Shown here piece after piece: positions 16,631-25,613 of a stretch of DNA of 64,000 nt. How positions within the stretch are numbered: the stretch's first letter is position 1; each line of letters starts with the position of its first letter. The notes beneath the pieces are model-generated. The model had not been told where the DNA came from and searched no databases. It was given only the letters and a program-made list of their open reading frames with translations. Source of the stretch: Azophilus sp965116165 (GTDB lineage Bacteria > Pseudomonadota > Gammaproteobacteria > Pseudomonadales > Azotimanducaceae); the NCBI GenBank assembly GCA_965116165.1, contig OZ220484.1, positions 1,488,001 through 1,552,000 on the forward strand, given 5' to 3'. A program made the position numbers and the translations under genes.

Positions 16631-16879
16631 TTAACTCAGATGCCGCGGCCACAGGATGAATCAGAGGTTCTCCAGTGCTCCGCAAGCAGAAATAGGCATT
16701 GCGGATTCGCGCACACGCAAACCGACGCTCTGCGGGAATTGCCGCGATGATTGCGTTACCGTCGCACTTGCGTTGGCGGCGTGGCGCAATGGTTTGACGG
16801 GATTGTATTTTCAGAAACCGCCCCCAGAGTAGAATGGTTGCCGACACCAACCGCCAGGCGACCCACGGCCAACCACCCA

Positions 16880-17926
16880 ATGAGTTCGACAACCAATTGG
16901 AAACGATGGATTCCGCTTGCCGGGGGATCGTCCGGAGCGGGCAAGGCCGCAGTGGGGGTCGCCGGCGCGCTCATCGGATTGTATCTCGCCGGCTGTTTGG
17001 CACTGACCTGGTGGTGGGACCACGAGCCCGACCCATTCGCCGTCCGGGAGAACGCCGCCCATGTGGCGGAACGCGGCAATCGCCGGGTCGTTACGGGTTT
17101 CACAACCACCGCCGCACTTATCCAGCTTGCGGATACACTGCTCGACAAGCGCGGCGGCTATCTAGCCAACGACATCTTTCCGCCCGGTGTCTGGATGGAC
17201 AACGTGCCCAATTGGGAATTCGGTGTGTTGACCCAGATTCGCGATACCGCCCGCGCCTATCGCATCGACTTTTCCCGCTCGCAAAGCCAATCCAGGGAAG
17301 ACCCGCACCTGGCCGAGGCGGAGGGCAAATTCTTCTTCGACAACTCAAGCTGGATATTTCCCCCCAGCGAGGGCGAGTACCGGGAGGGTGCCGACCTATT
17401 CCGGGCCTATCTCGCCCGCCTTTCCGACCCAAGCCAGCCCGACGCCCAATTCTACGCGCGGGCGGACAACCTTCAGCAATGGTTGCAGGGTGTGGAAACC
17501 CGCCTCGGCAGCCTATCGCAACGGCTTTCCGCCAGCGTCGGCAAACGCCAACTGAATATCGACCTGGCTGGCGACGCGGCGGCCGCCCAAGCCACCGAGG
17601 CACCGCGGGAACAGCGGTATAAAACACCCTGGCTCGAAATCGACGATGTTTTCTACGAGGCCCGCGGCCAGACCTGGGCACTTCTGCACCTGCTCCGCGC
17701 CATGGAACACGACTTCGGGGAAGTGCTCGACAAGAAGAACGCGCGCGTCAGCCTGCAACAGATCATCCGCGAACTTGAGCCGACGCAACAGAGCGTTTGG
17801 AGCCCGATCATCCTGAACGGCGACGGCCTGGGCTTCCTGGCCAACCATTCGCTGGTGATGGCCTCCTATATCTCGCGCGCCAACGCCGCCATCATCGACC
17901 TGCGCGCACTGCTCGCCCAAGGTTAG
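16880..17926 (+). CDS. DUF2333 family membrane-anchored protein
   Basis: A 348-residue protein with one membrane segment near residues 20-40 (AAVGVAGALIGLYLAGCLALTWWW minus the flanks) and a periplasmic remainder. The DUF2333 pattern is strong: LDKRGGYLANDIFPPGVWMD, then NVPNWEFGVLTQIRD, DFSRSQSQSREDP, and FFDNSSWIFPPSEGEY. The frame is open back to 16751, but ATG 16880 gives the family-like start just before the membrane segment. No clear ribosome binding site precedes it. The family is common in gammaproteobacteria and has no established function. It is followed by the hppA promoter region. Confidence 0.85.
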   Translation: MSSTTNWKRWIPLAGGSSGAGKAAVGVAGALIGLYLAGCLALTWWWDHEPDPFAVRENAAHVAERGNRRVVTGFTTTAALIQLADTLLDKRGGYLANDIFPPGVWMDNVPNWEFGVLTQIRDTARAYRIDFSRSQSQSREDPHLAEAEGKFFFDNSSWIFPPSEGEYREGADLFRAYLARLSDPSQPDAQFYARADNLQQWLQGVETRLGSLSQRLSASVGKRQLNIDLAGDAAAAQATEAPREQRYKTPWLEIDDVFYEARGQTWALLHLLRAMEHDFGEVLDKKNARVSLQQIIRELEPTQQSVWSPIILNGDGLGFLANHSLVMASYISRANAAIIDLRALLAQG

Positions 17927-18226
17927 GGAGGGGCCGCTCCAAGCGGGGCCGCTCCAAGCGAATAATCGCGCATCGTTGGCGCGAACTGCCGGCGCAGTTT
18001 CGTCCCGCGTGAGTTTTGCGCATTCGCTGGTATGATACGCGCCGCCGTGGGAAGCGGCCCGGGGCTTGGGCACCAGGCATGCGTGGTCGCGGCATTGGAC
18101 CAATCGTTTACGGGCGGGGTTTACACAGGAATCAACTTGCAGGCCGGCGGCCGCGCCGTCATTGGTCGTAGGGCAACGCTTCGTCGGGAAATACCCGCCA
18201 GTCAATCAACAAACGGAACAAGCAAG
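17927..18226. other. Leader region upstream of hppA
   Basis: This 300-base stretch holds a perfect 15-bp tandem duplication (17930-17959) and a -10-like TATGAT at 18031-18036 preceded by no good -35. About 190 bases then run to the hppA ATG. The frame of hppA is open through this leader but has no family match there. A long 5' leader is possible. Confidence 0.5.
17930..17959. repeat. 15-bp tandem duplication
   Basis: Two perfect units of GGGGCCGCTCCAAGC lie immediately after the TAG of the DUF2333 gene. Confidence 0.9.
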
Positions 18227-20257
18227 ATGGATACAAATCTGTTGCCGCCCCTATTGGGCGTCGTTGGCATGATCGTGGCGGTCATCATCTACGGGTTGGT
18301 GAAGCGCTACGACGAAGGCGCGCCGGCCATCAAGAAGATCGCCGACGCCATCCACAGCGGCGCCATGGTATTTATGCGGCGGGAATACACCATGCTTGCC
18401 CTGTTCGCCGCTGTGCTGCTGGTGTTGTTGTTTGTGTCGGGCCTGGGCATCCAAACCATTTGGGCGTTCATCGCCGGCGCACTGTCCTCGGCCGGGGCCG
18501 GCTGGTTCGGCATGTATACCGCGACCAAGGCCAACGTGCGCACCACGACCGCCGCCCACACCGACGGCCCGGCCGCCGCGCTTTCGGTCGCGTTCTTCGG
18601 CGGTTCCATCATGGGCCTGGCCGTCGCCTCCCTCGGGCTTATGGGCCTCGGCCTCGTTTACTACTTCTTCGGCGGCGACCCGCACACCGCCCACCACATC
18701 CACGGTTTCGGCATGGGCGCCTCAACGGTGGCGCTGTTCTCCCGCGTCGGCGGCGGCATTTATACGAAGAGCGCCGATGTGGGCGCGGACCTGGTGGCCA
18801 AGTTGGAGGAGGGCATTCCGGAGGACGACCCCCGCAATCCCGGTGTCATCGCCGACAATGTGGGCGACAATGTGGGCGATGTGGCCGGCATGGGTTCCGA
18901 TATCTTCGAGTCCTACTGCGGGTCGATGATCGCCACCATCGCGATCGCCGCCACCCTGGCGACAACCGCCGTCGGCTCGTTGGCGCCCGGCATGGCCGAG
19001 GGCGATGGCCGCGCCTCGCTCATGTTTCTACCCCTAGCGCTCGCCTCCACGGGGCTGATCTGCTCCATCATCGGCATCGGCATCGTGCGGTCCCGGTCGA
19101 GTTCCAGCCCGGCGCTGGCACTGCGTATCGGCATGATCGCAACACCCCTGCTATTTATCATCGCCTCCTGGTTCGTCATCGATGCAACCGGCATTTCGAG
19201 CAATGTGTGGTGGTCGGTCATCTTCGGTTCCGTCGGCGGCGTCGTCATCGGTTTGACCACCGAGTACTACACCTCCTCCAAGCCCGTCGTGCGCATCGCC
19301 GAGGCCGGGGAGACGGGTTCCGCAACGGTGATGATCACCGGCCTTGCCGTGGGCATGCAGTCCGTGGTGGTCCCGTTGCTCGCCCTCTGCGCCATCATCT
19401 ATGTCTCCACATGGCTGGCCGAGCTCTACGGTGTCGGCATTGCGGCGGTCGGTTTGCTGGCCACCGTCGGCATGACCATGGCCGTGGACGCCTACGGGCC
19501 GGTCGCGGACAATGCCGGCGGCATAGCGGAGATGGGCGGCCTCGGCGAGGACACGCGTAAAATCACCGACTCCCTCGACGAGTTGGGCAACACCACCGCG
19601 GCCATGGGCAAGGGATTCGCGATTGGCGCGGCGGCGCTGGCGGCGCTGGCCATAATCGCCGCCTTCGTGGAAACGGTTTCCTACAACCGGAGCGGCGAAT
19701 TTATGCTGCACATCGGCAACCCGGATGTGCTGGTCGGCCTCTTTATCGGCGGCCTCGTGCCCTTCCTAATCGCCAGTGTCACCATGACCTCCGTGGGCGA
19801 TGCGGCCATGGACATGATTCAGGAGATTCGCCGGCAGTTCCGCGAAATTCCCGGCCTGCGGGAAGGCAGGGCCGAGCCCGACAACGGCAAGTGCATCGAT
19901 ATCGCCACCTCCGCGGCCCTAAAGCACATGCTGGTGCCCGGCGCCATAGCGGTCGCCATACCTCCCATCGTCGGTTTCGGCATCAGCGCCGAGGCGCTCG
20001 GCGGCACCCTCGGCGGCGGCCTGCTCGGTTGCGTCCTGCTGGCCCTGACCATGGCCAATGCCGGCGGTGCCTGGGACAACGCCAAGAAACATGTCGAGAA
20101 GGGCAACCTGGGCGGCAAGGGATCGGCTGTCCACGCGGCCACGGTGGTCGGCGATACGGTCGGCGACCCGTTCAAGGATACATCCGGGCCGAGCATGAAC
20201 ATTCTCATCAATGTTATGGCGATTGTCTCGCTGGTCATTGCGCCGCTATTGGCCTGA
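18227..20257 (+). CDS. hppA: Membrane-bound (ion-pumping) pyrophosphatase, K+-dependent type
   Basis: A 676-residue integral membrane enzyme that couples PPi hydrolysis to H+ or Na+ export. The catalytic loops are intact: DVGADLVAKLEEGIPEDDPR, NPGVIADNVGDNVGDVAG, DAYGPVADNAGGIAEM, and GDTVGDPFKDTSGPSMNI. The sequence GNTTAAMGKG has Ala where K+-independent enzymes carry Lys (GNTTKA), so K+ dependence is expected. H+ versus Na+ specificity cannot be told from this. ATG 18227 (MDTNLLPPLLG) is chosen over longer frame-open starts. It converges with pfp, the other PPi enzyme, with 18 bases between stops. Confidence 0.95.
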   Translation: MDTNLLPPLLGVVGMIVAVIIYGLVKRYDEGAPAIKKIADAIHSGAMVFMRREYTMLALFAAVLLVLLFVSGLGIQTIWAFIAGALSSAGAGWFGMYTATKANVRTTTAAHTDGPAAALSVAFFGGSIMGLAVASLGLMGLGLVYYFFGGDPHTAHHIHGFGMGASTVALFSRVGGGIYTKSADVGADLVAKLEEGIPEDDPRNPGVIADNVGDNVGDVAGMGSDIFESYCGSMIATIAIAATLATTAVGSLAPGMAEGDGRASLMFLPLALASTGLICSIIGIGIVRSRSSSSPALALRIGMIATPLLFIIASWFVIDATGISSNVWWSVIFGSVGGVVIGLTTEYYTSSKPVVRIAEAGETGSATVMITGLAVGMQSVVVPLLALCAIIYVSTWLAELYGVGIAAVGLLATVGMTMAVDAYGPVADNAGGIAEMGGLGEDTRKITDSLDELGNTTAAMGKGFAIGAAALAALAIIAAFVETVSYNRSGEFMLHIGNPDVLVGLFIGGLVPFLIASVTMTSVGDAAMDMIQEIRRQFREIPGLREGRAEPDNGKCIDIATSAALKHMLVPGAIAVAIPPIVGFGISAEALGGTLGGGLLGCVLLALTMANAGGAWDNAKKHVEKGNLGGKGSAVHAATVVGDTVGDPFKDTSGPSMNILINVMAIVSLVIAPLLA

Positions 20258-20283
20258 TCGGCGATGCTGGCGGGCCTATAGCG
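20244..20283. terminator. Possible bidirectional terminator between hppA and pfp
   Basis: CGCTATTGGCC (20244-20254) and GGCCTATAGCG (20273-20283) can pair at 10 of 11 positions around an 18-base loop. The hairpin overlaps both convergent stop codons. No T-run follows on either side, so termination is only plausible. Confidence 0.35.
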
Positions 20284-21535
20284 GGAAGGGACCAAGCTTC
20301 TTCGCCACCACTTCGTTGCTGGGTGCAACATATTGCGGCATACCGTTCCTGTAGGGCGGATAGTGCTCGCCGGCAATCAGCGGCGCCAGATAGCGCCGGG
20401 CTGGCGCCGTGATGCCGAAGCCATCGGCGCTGATGTAGCTCTTGGGCATCTTGCGCTCGACATTGGCGACCCGGGACAGCTTGACCTCGCCAATCTCCCA
20501 GCGATAGGGATCGTCGCTCAAACGCACCACAACCGGCATCACCGCATTCTTGCCCGCCAGCGCGAACTCGACCGCCGCCCTACCCATCGCATAGGCCTGT
20601 TCCACATCGTTGCCGGAGGCGATGTGGCGCGCCGACCGTTGTAGATAGTCCGCCACCGCCCAATGGTACTTATAGCCAAGTCCGGTCTTAACAATGTTCG
20701 CGAGCGTTGGCGCCACCCCACCGAGCTGGGTATGCCCGAAGGCATCCTTGCCGCCGGCATCGGCCAGGAAGGCGCCATCCGCATATCGGGCGCCTTCGGA
20801 TACCACAATGACGCAGTAGCCCCGCCTCTCCACCGTTTTCCTCACCTTGGCGAGCAAAGCCGCCTCGTCGAACGGCACCTCGGGAAAAACGATCAGATGG
20901 GGCGGGTCGCCGCGTTGCCCCTGAGCCAGCGCGGAAGCCGCGGCAATCCATCCGGCATGCCGACCCATAACCTCCAAAACAAAAACCCTGGTGGAGGTGG
21001 AACACATCGACGCGACGTCCAGGGCCGCCTCGCGCGTGGAGATGGCGACATATTTGGCTACCGAACCGAACCCGGGGCAGGAATCGGTGAAGGGCAGGTC
21101 GTTGTCGACGGTCTTGGGAATACCGATGCAGGTGATGGGGTAGCCCAGGGTCGAGCCAAGTCGCGAGACCTTGTGGGCCGTGTCCTGGGAATCGCCGCCG
21201 CCGTTATAGAAGAAGTAGCGGATGTTGTGGGCGGCGAAAACATCGATCAGCCGCCGGTATTGCCGATCATTTTCTTCAACGGCGCCGAGCTTGTAGCGGC
21301 AGGAGCCGAAAGCGCCCCCCGGCGTGTGACGCAGCCCGGCAATGGTTGCCGCCGATTCGCGGCCGGTATCGATCAGTTCCTCCGCCAACGCGCCGAGGAT
21401 GCCGTTGCGGCCCGCCAACACTTTGCCGATGCGGTCGGGATGCTGGCGGACCGTTTCGATAACACCGCAGGCCGTGGCGTTGATGACCGCGGTTACCCCG
21501 CCCGATTGCGCGTAAAAGGCGTTGGCTGGTGCCAT
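20276..21535 (-). CDS. pfp: PPi-dependent 6-phosphofructokinase
   Basis: A 419-residue phosphofructokinase that uses pyrophosphate. The start AFYAQSGGVTAVINATACGVIE minus its last residues and AGRNGILGAL match the group known from methanotrophs and chemoautotrophs. The phosphodonor loop is YNGGGDSQDTAHK, with Asp in place of the Gly of ATP enzymes, and GIPKTVDNDLPFTD has the Lys typical of PPi enzymes. Other conserved parts are CPGFGSVAKY and VFVLEVMGRHAGW. The reaction is reversible, so it can serve glycolysis, or run in the fructose-bisphosphatase direction and produce PPi for the membrane pyrophosphatase beside it. In Methylococcus the two genes are co-transcribed; here they converge. Confidence 0.92.
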   Translation of the reverse strand: MAPANAFYAQSGGVTAVINATACGVIETVRQHPDRIGKVLAGRNGILGALAEELIDTGRESAATIAGLRHTPGGAFGSCRYKLGAVEENDRQYRRLIDVFAAHNIRYFFYNGGGDSQDTAHKVSRLGSTLGYPITCIGIPKTVDNDLPFTDSCPGFGSVAKYVAISTREAALDVASMCSTSTRVFVLEVMGRHAGWIAAASALAQGQRGDPPHLIVFPEVPFDEAALLAKVRKTVERRGYCVIVVSEGARYADGAFLADAGGKDAFGHTQLGGVAPTLANIVKTGLGYKYHWAVADYLQRSARHIASGNDVEQAYAMGRAAVEFALAGKNAVMPVVVRLSDDPYRWEIGEVKLSRVANVERKMPKSYISADGFGITAPARRYLAPLIAGEHYPPYRNGMPQYVAPSNEVVAKKLGPFPL

Positions 21536-21620
21536 TTGGTGCTTCCCTCGCTGAAATCCGCATTTTAGTCGGACAAGCCCCTAAAATCGCACTCCAAATC
21601 AAAACGGAAACCAACGCGGG

Positions 21621-23018
21621 ATGAAACTCTATTTCCTCGGCATCGGCGGCACGCTCATGGGCAGCCTCGCGCAACTTGCGCGGGAGTTGGGCCACGCGGT
21701 CCAAGGTAGCGACGGCACACTCTACCCACCGATGAGCGATCAGCTCGCGGCCGCCGATATCCAAGTTCATGAAGGCTTTGATCCGCGGCATCTGCAACCG
21801 CCACCGGACCTCATTGTAATCGGCAACGCGGGGCTGCCCCGCGGCAACGAAGCCGTGGAGGCTGTGCTGGACAGCGGCCTGCCCTATACATCCGGTGCCC
21901 AATGGCTGGGCGATGCGGTGTTGCCCGGACGCTGGACACTGGCCGTCGCCGGTACCCACGGCAAGACCACCACCGCCAGCATGCTCGCCTGGATTCTCGA
22001 ATGCGCCGGGCTGGAACCCGGCTATCTGATCGGCGGCGTACCACAAAACTTCAACCGTTCGGCATGCCTGGGCGACAGCCCGTTTTTCGTGGTCGAGGCG
22101 GACGAATACGATACATCCTATTTCGACCGACGCTCGAAATTTGTCCACTACCGCCCCCGAACCCTGGTGATCAACAATCTGGAACTCGACCATGCCGACA
22201 TCTTTCCGAATCTTCGGGCCATCCAAATCCAATTCCATCACCTTGTGCGCTCCGTGCCGGGCACCGGGCTAATCATCGCGCCGAGCGACGACGATGCCGT
22301 GGATGAAGTACTGCGCATGGGGTGCTGGACGCCCGTGGCCCGCACCGGAGACGACCCGCCCAGGAAACCGCTGGAACGGGACAATGGAGAACTTTGGCGT
22401 CCACGCAATGCCTCGCCGGACAGCAGTTCCTTCGATGTCGCCCTCGACGGCGAGACGGTTGGCCGGGTTGACTGGGCGTTGCTCGGCGCACACAACATTG
22501 CCAACGCCCTCGGTGCCCTGGCCGCCGCCCGCCATGCCGGGGTAGCGGTGCCCACCGCCATCGAGGCGCTGAACCGGTTTGCCGGGGTCAAGCGGCGTCT
22601 GGAGATTGTCGCGGAGGTTGACGGCGCGACGCTCTATGACGACTTCGCCCACCACCCCACCGCCATTCGCACGACGCTCGAGGGATTGCGCCGCCGGGTT
22701 GGTGGCGAGGAGATTCTGGCCATTATCGAGCCGCGCACCCACACGATGTCGCTCGGCACCCTGCGCGAAGAGCTCACCACCTGCTGCGCGGCCGCGGACG
22801 CGGTTTTCTGGTTCCGGGGCGAGAATATCCGTTGGGACATCGGTGCCGTGGCCGCAAGCTGTACGGCTCCCGCAAGGCTATTCGACAACTTGGACGAGTT
22901 GATGCGGTCGGTGGCGGAATTGCCCCGGCGGCGGCGGCACATCGTTATCCTTTCAAACGGGGGATTTCAAGGCATTCACCGGAAACTCCCCGCCCTGTTG
23001 GATAGTGCAGCGCCATAA
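21621..23018 (+). CDS. mpl: UDP-N-acetylmuramate:L-alanyl-gamma-D-glutamyl-meso-DAP ligase
   Basis: A 465-residue Mur-ligase-fold enzyme that recycles the peptidoglycan tripeptide onto UDP-MurNAc. It has KLYFLGIGGTLMGSLAQLAR at the N-terminus, the ATP loop VAGTHGKTTTASMLAW, EADEYDTSYFDRRSKFVHYR, NNLELDHADIF, and DFAHHPTAIRTTL. It is found mainly in Gram-negative bacteria. A 39-base stretch of this gene (21902-21940) is duplicated inside a mobile element at 16476-16514. It is divergent from pfp with an 85-base gap. Confidence 0.94.
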   Translation: MKLYFLGIGGTLMGSLAQLARELGHAVQGSDGTLYPPMSDQLAAADIQVHEGFDPRHLQPPPDLIVIGNAGLPRGNEAVEAVLDSGLPYTSGAQWLGDAVLPGRWTLAVAGTHGKTTTASMLAWILECAGLEPGYLIGGVPQNFNRSACLGDSPFFVVEADEYDTSYFDRRSKFVHYRPRTLVINNLELDHADIFPNLRAIQIQFHHLVRSVPGTGLIIAPSDDDAVDEVLRMGCWTPVARTGDDPPRKPLERDNGELWRPRNASPDSSSFDVALDGETVGRVDWALLGAHNIANALGALAAARHAGVAVPTAIEALNRFAGVKRRLEIVAEVDGATLYDDFAHHPTAIRTTLEGLRRRVGGEEILAIIEPRTHTMSLGTLREELTTCCAAADAVFWFRGENIRWDIGAVAASCTAPARLFDNLDELMRSVAELPRRRRHIVILSNGGFQGIHRKLPALLDSAAP

Positions 23019-23066
23019 AGTCCGGCAGGCTGCTAGCATTTAGGGAAGGCAGGAAAAGGAGCGGCA

Positions 23067-23264
23067 TTGAAAGCACTCAAACAGATCCGGTTCATCCTGG
23101 TTCCCGTTTCATTTCTCGCGTTGATCGGTGTCATCGTCCACTTGACCATGAACGATGTCGTTACTCCGCAGATGGGGTTGCTGCTTGGGGTGGCTCTCTT
23201 TGGCTGCTATGTCGGGTTCGGAATACTGATTGCCGTCTATCGGCTGATCAACAAGCTCGACTAG
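23067..23264 (+). CDS. Small membrane protein, unknown
   Basis: A 65-residue protein with two membrane segments (IRFILVPVSFLALIGVIVHL and MGLLLGVALFGCYVGFGILI) and charged ends. The start is TTG 23067, with AGGA and GGAG just upstream. It follows mpl by 48 bases on the same strand. I recognise no family. Confidence 0.6.
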   Translation: MKALKQIRFILVPVSFLALIGVIVHLTMNDVVTPQMGLLLGVALFGCYVGFGILIAVYRLINKLD

Positions 23265-23411
23265 TCGCGGTGACCCATTTTGCAATTCATGCTCGCCCGA
23301 ACACCTGTGGCGGCACGACCTGCCGGACGTCGACAACTCAGTCCGAGCCACTACCGGCGCGAACCGATGGGTAGGCGGACGGCCCCACTCGTTCCGAGCC
23401 GCCCCTCCCCC

Positions 23412-25148
23412 TCAAAACGCCGCGTCCTCAAAATCCATGAGCACATCCGCAGCGGCCCGCACGCTCGCTTCGAGGGCAATCGTTTTGGGGAGTAGGCGGG
23501 CGTAGAAGAAGTCCGCCGTGCGCCGCTTCGCCCGCCCATATTCGTCATCGCCCGCGGTGGCGGCCATGCGTGCCCACAACCAAGCGTAGAGGGTATGGCC
23601 GGTAAGATCCAGAAAGTCGGTGGACACGGCACCGGGAACATTTGCGTCGTCGCGCGCCCGGGCAACAACCTGCTCCGCCACCGAACGCAACCGGTTGATC
23701 GCCTCATGCAGCGGTTTTGAATATTTCCCGGGTACGGGTGTCGCCACCATGCTGTCCAAGAGCGCGTTGAGGGTTCGCCCGCCGTCGCGGCAAACCTTGC
23801 GGCCAACGAAATCGAGCGCCTGAACCCCGTTGGTTCCCTCGTAAACCTGCGCAATGCGGGCATCCCGCACCACCTGCTCGATACCCCATTCCCTGATAAA
23901 ACCGTGCCCGCCCAATACCTGCTGTCCGATCAGGGCGCATTCAAATCCACGGTCGGAAAGAAACGCCTTGGCAATGGGCGTCAACAACTCCGACAACCTC
24001 AGACAATCCGCATCGCCCGCGTACTTGGCCCGATCGAGATTGAGACCGGCAAATACCGCGAACGCCCGTCCGGCTTCCGTATAGGCGCGCATGGTGAGCA
24101 ACATGCGGCGCACATCCGGGTGCGCCAACAGCGGGTCGGCCGGCCCGGCCGGATTTTGTGGCCCGCGCGGCGCGCGCCCCTGCAGCCGGTCGCGAGCGTA
24201 GCGGGACGCCAGTTGATAGGCGAGTTCCCCGGCACCCAATCCCTGCAAGCCAACCGAAAGGCGCTCGTAATTCATCATGGTGAACATGCAGGCGAGGCCC
24301 GCGTTTTCATCCCCGATCCGGAAACCAACGGCATTGTCGTAGTGCATGACATTGGTGGCACTGCCGTTGATGCCCATCTTGCGCTCGATGGATCCACTGG
24401 CAACGCGATTGCGCTCGCCGATGGCGCCGGCGGTATCCGGAATGAACTTGGGCACGATGAACAGACTGATGCCGGCCGTGCCCCGGGGCGCGCCCGGCAA
24501 CTTGGCGAGCACCAAATGCACGATGTTGGCGACCAGATCGTGTTCGCCGCTGGTGATGAAAATCTTGGTGCCGGTTATGCGGTAGGAGCCGTCTCCCGCA
24601 GCCTCGGCCCGGGTGCGGATCATGCCGAGGTCGGTGCCCGCGTGGGGCTCGGTGAGATCCATCGCCCCACTCCATTCGCCCGAATAGAGCTTCGGCAGGT
24701 ACAAACGTCTTTGTGCCTCGCTGCCGTGTGTATCGATGCAAATCGCAGCGCCCGAGGTCAATGCGCCATACAAATACAAATTGGTATTGGCGCCCCAGAA
24801 CATTTCCTCGACCAGGCAACCGAGCATTTTGGGCATGCCCTGGCCGCCATATCGCGGATTGCCGGCCAGACCCAGCCAGCCACCCCGGGCCAATTGATCA
24901 TAGGCCGCCTTGAAGCCCGATGGGGTCGTCACCACGCCATCCCGCCAGCGGCAACCCTCCCGGTCGCCGGATTGATTGAGCGGCGCCATGACTTCGCGCG
25001 CGACCCGGCCAGCCTCGCCAAGGGCCGCGCGCACCAAGTCCTCCGAAAATTCGGCGAACTCGGGAATATCGCGCCATTCCTCGCCGACCTTGAACAAATC
25101 GAACAGCAGGAACTCCTGATCCCGCTCCGGTGCCCGGTATTCCAGCAT
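23412..25148 (-). CDS. Acyl-CoA dehydrogenase, long form with C-terminal extension
   Basis: A 578-residue FAD-dependent acyl-CoA dehydrogenase of the FadE5/AcdB-like long type, acting in fatty-acid beta-oxidation. Visible parts: LEYRAPERDQEFLLFDLF at the start, LTEPHAGTDLGMIRTRA, ITGTKIFITSGEHDL, the MNYERLSVGLQGLG helix, and GGHGFIREWGIEQVVRDARI followed by QVYEGTNGVQALDFVGRK, which contains the catalytic Glu of the YEGTNG motif. The last 130 residues are the acyl-CoA dehydrogenase C-terminal domain. ATG 25148 matches the family N-terminus; the frame is open further but without homology. No other beta-oxidation gene is adjacent. Confidence 0.93.
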   Translation of the reverse strand: MLEYRAPERDQEFLLFDLFKVGEEWRDIPEFAEFSEDLVRAALGEAGRVAREVMAPLNQSGDREGCRWRDGVVTTPSGFKAAYDQLARGGWLGLAGNPRYGGQGMPKMLGCLVEEMFWGANTNLYLYGALTSGAAICIDTHGSEAQRRLYLPKLYSGEWSGAMDLTEPHAGTDLGMIRTRAEAAGDGSYRITGTKIFITSGEHDLVANIVHLVLAKLPGAPRGTAGISLFIVPKFIPDTAGAIGERNRVASGSIERKMGINGSATNVMHYDNAVGFRIGDENAGLACMFTMMNYERLSVGLQGLGAGELAYQLASRYARDRLQGRAPRGPQNPAGPADPLLAHPDVRRMLLTMRAYTEAGRAFAVFAGLNLDRAKYAGDADCLRLSELLTPIAKAFLSDRGFECALIGQQVLGGHGFIREWGIEQVVRDARIAQVYEGTNGVQALDFVGRKVCRDGGRTLNALLDSMVATPVPGKYSKPLHEAINRLRSVAEQVVARARDDANVPGAVSTDFLDLTGHTLYAWLWARMAATAGDDEYGRAKRRTADFFYARLLPKTIALEASVRAAADVLMDFEDAAF

Positions 25149-25359
25149 AGCCAAGTTCCCCAGTCGTTTGCCGATTTCGGGAATTATACGGTTAACTTGA
25201 CAACCACGATCAAAGATCGATGTCGTCACGACGGCGTTCATATTCCTCTTCCGTCAACCGCCATCCCGACCCGCATGTCTTGGGATTGACTCTTGCCACT
25301 CGTTGCATATCGGCCAATTGATTCAAGATGCCATGCACCGTCGCGTCAATCAGGCTTGG

Positions 25360-25561
25360 GGAATCTTTGATCGGTCCTGTAGTCGAGGCATCGAGTTTAA
25401 GGAAGGTTTGAAAAAATCCATAGAACAGTATTGAGTAATTCGTAACCCATTGATTTTATTGACTAGGACGCCGCAAATACAGGATTAATCAGGGGCTCCT
25501 TAATAAAATCAATAGCTTACGATTAGTTAAATGCTGCTCTATCGAATTGTTCAGACATTCC
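25360..25561 (-). mobile_element. Older MITE split by a younger MITE
   Basis: The left half (25360-25396) and right half (25504-25561) together give one diverged element in reverse orientation. TTGG flanks it on both sides (25356-25359 and 25562-25565), a likely 4-bp target duplication. The internal TTAA at its middle was the target of the younger copy. Confidence 0.78.
25401..25499 (+). mobile_element. Complete 99-bp MITE nested in an older copy
   Basis: The ends are GGAAGGTTTGAAAAAATC and, inward from the right, GGAGCCCCTGATTAATCC. TTAA flanks both sides (25397-25400, 25500-25503). The length equals that of the copies at 13503 and 29346. Confidence 0.88.
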
Positions 25562-25613
25562 TTGGAGGCATGTATGGAAATTCGCCTACAACTCTTTTGG
25601 CGATTCGCCGCTG

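Larger units (their letters stand above)
16426..16673 (+). mobile_element. Older MITE copy carrying a mpl fragment and interrupted by a second MITE
   Basis: The left part (16426-16475) and right part (16635-16673) match the two halves of the 99-bp element. Between them are 39 bases matching the mpl gene (16476-16514) and a complete second element (16527-16630) set in duplicated TTAA. Removing the inner element and one TTAA restores a normal order, TGATTTTATTAACTCAGATGCC, at the junction. No target duplication is visible at the outer ends. Confidence 0.8.
25149..25613. other. Intergenic region filled by nested MITEs
   Basis: These 465 bases separate divergent genes (acyl-CoA dehydrogenase, minus; comF, plus). 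25360-25561 is an older MITE interrupted by a complete younger one at 25401-25499. The stretch 25149-25359 shows no gene or clear promoter that I can support. Confidence 0.7.
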
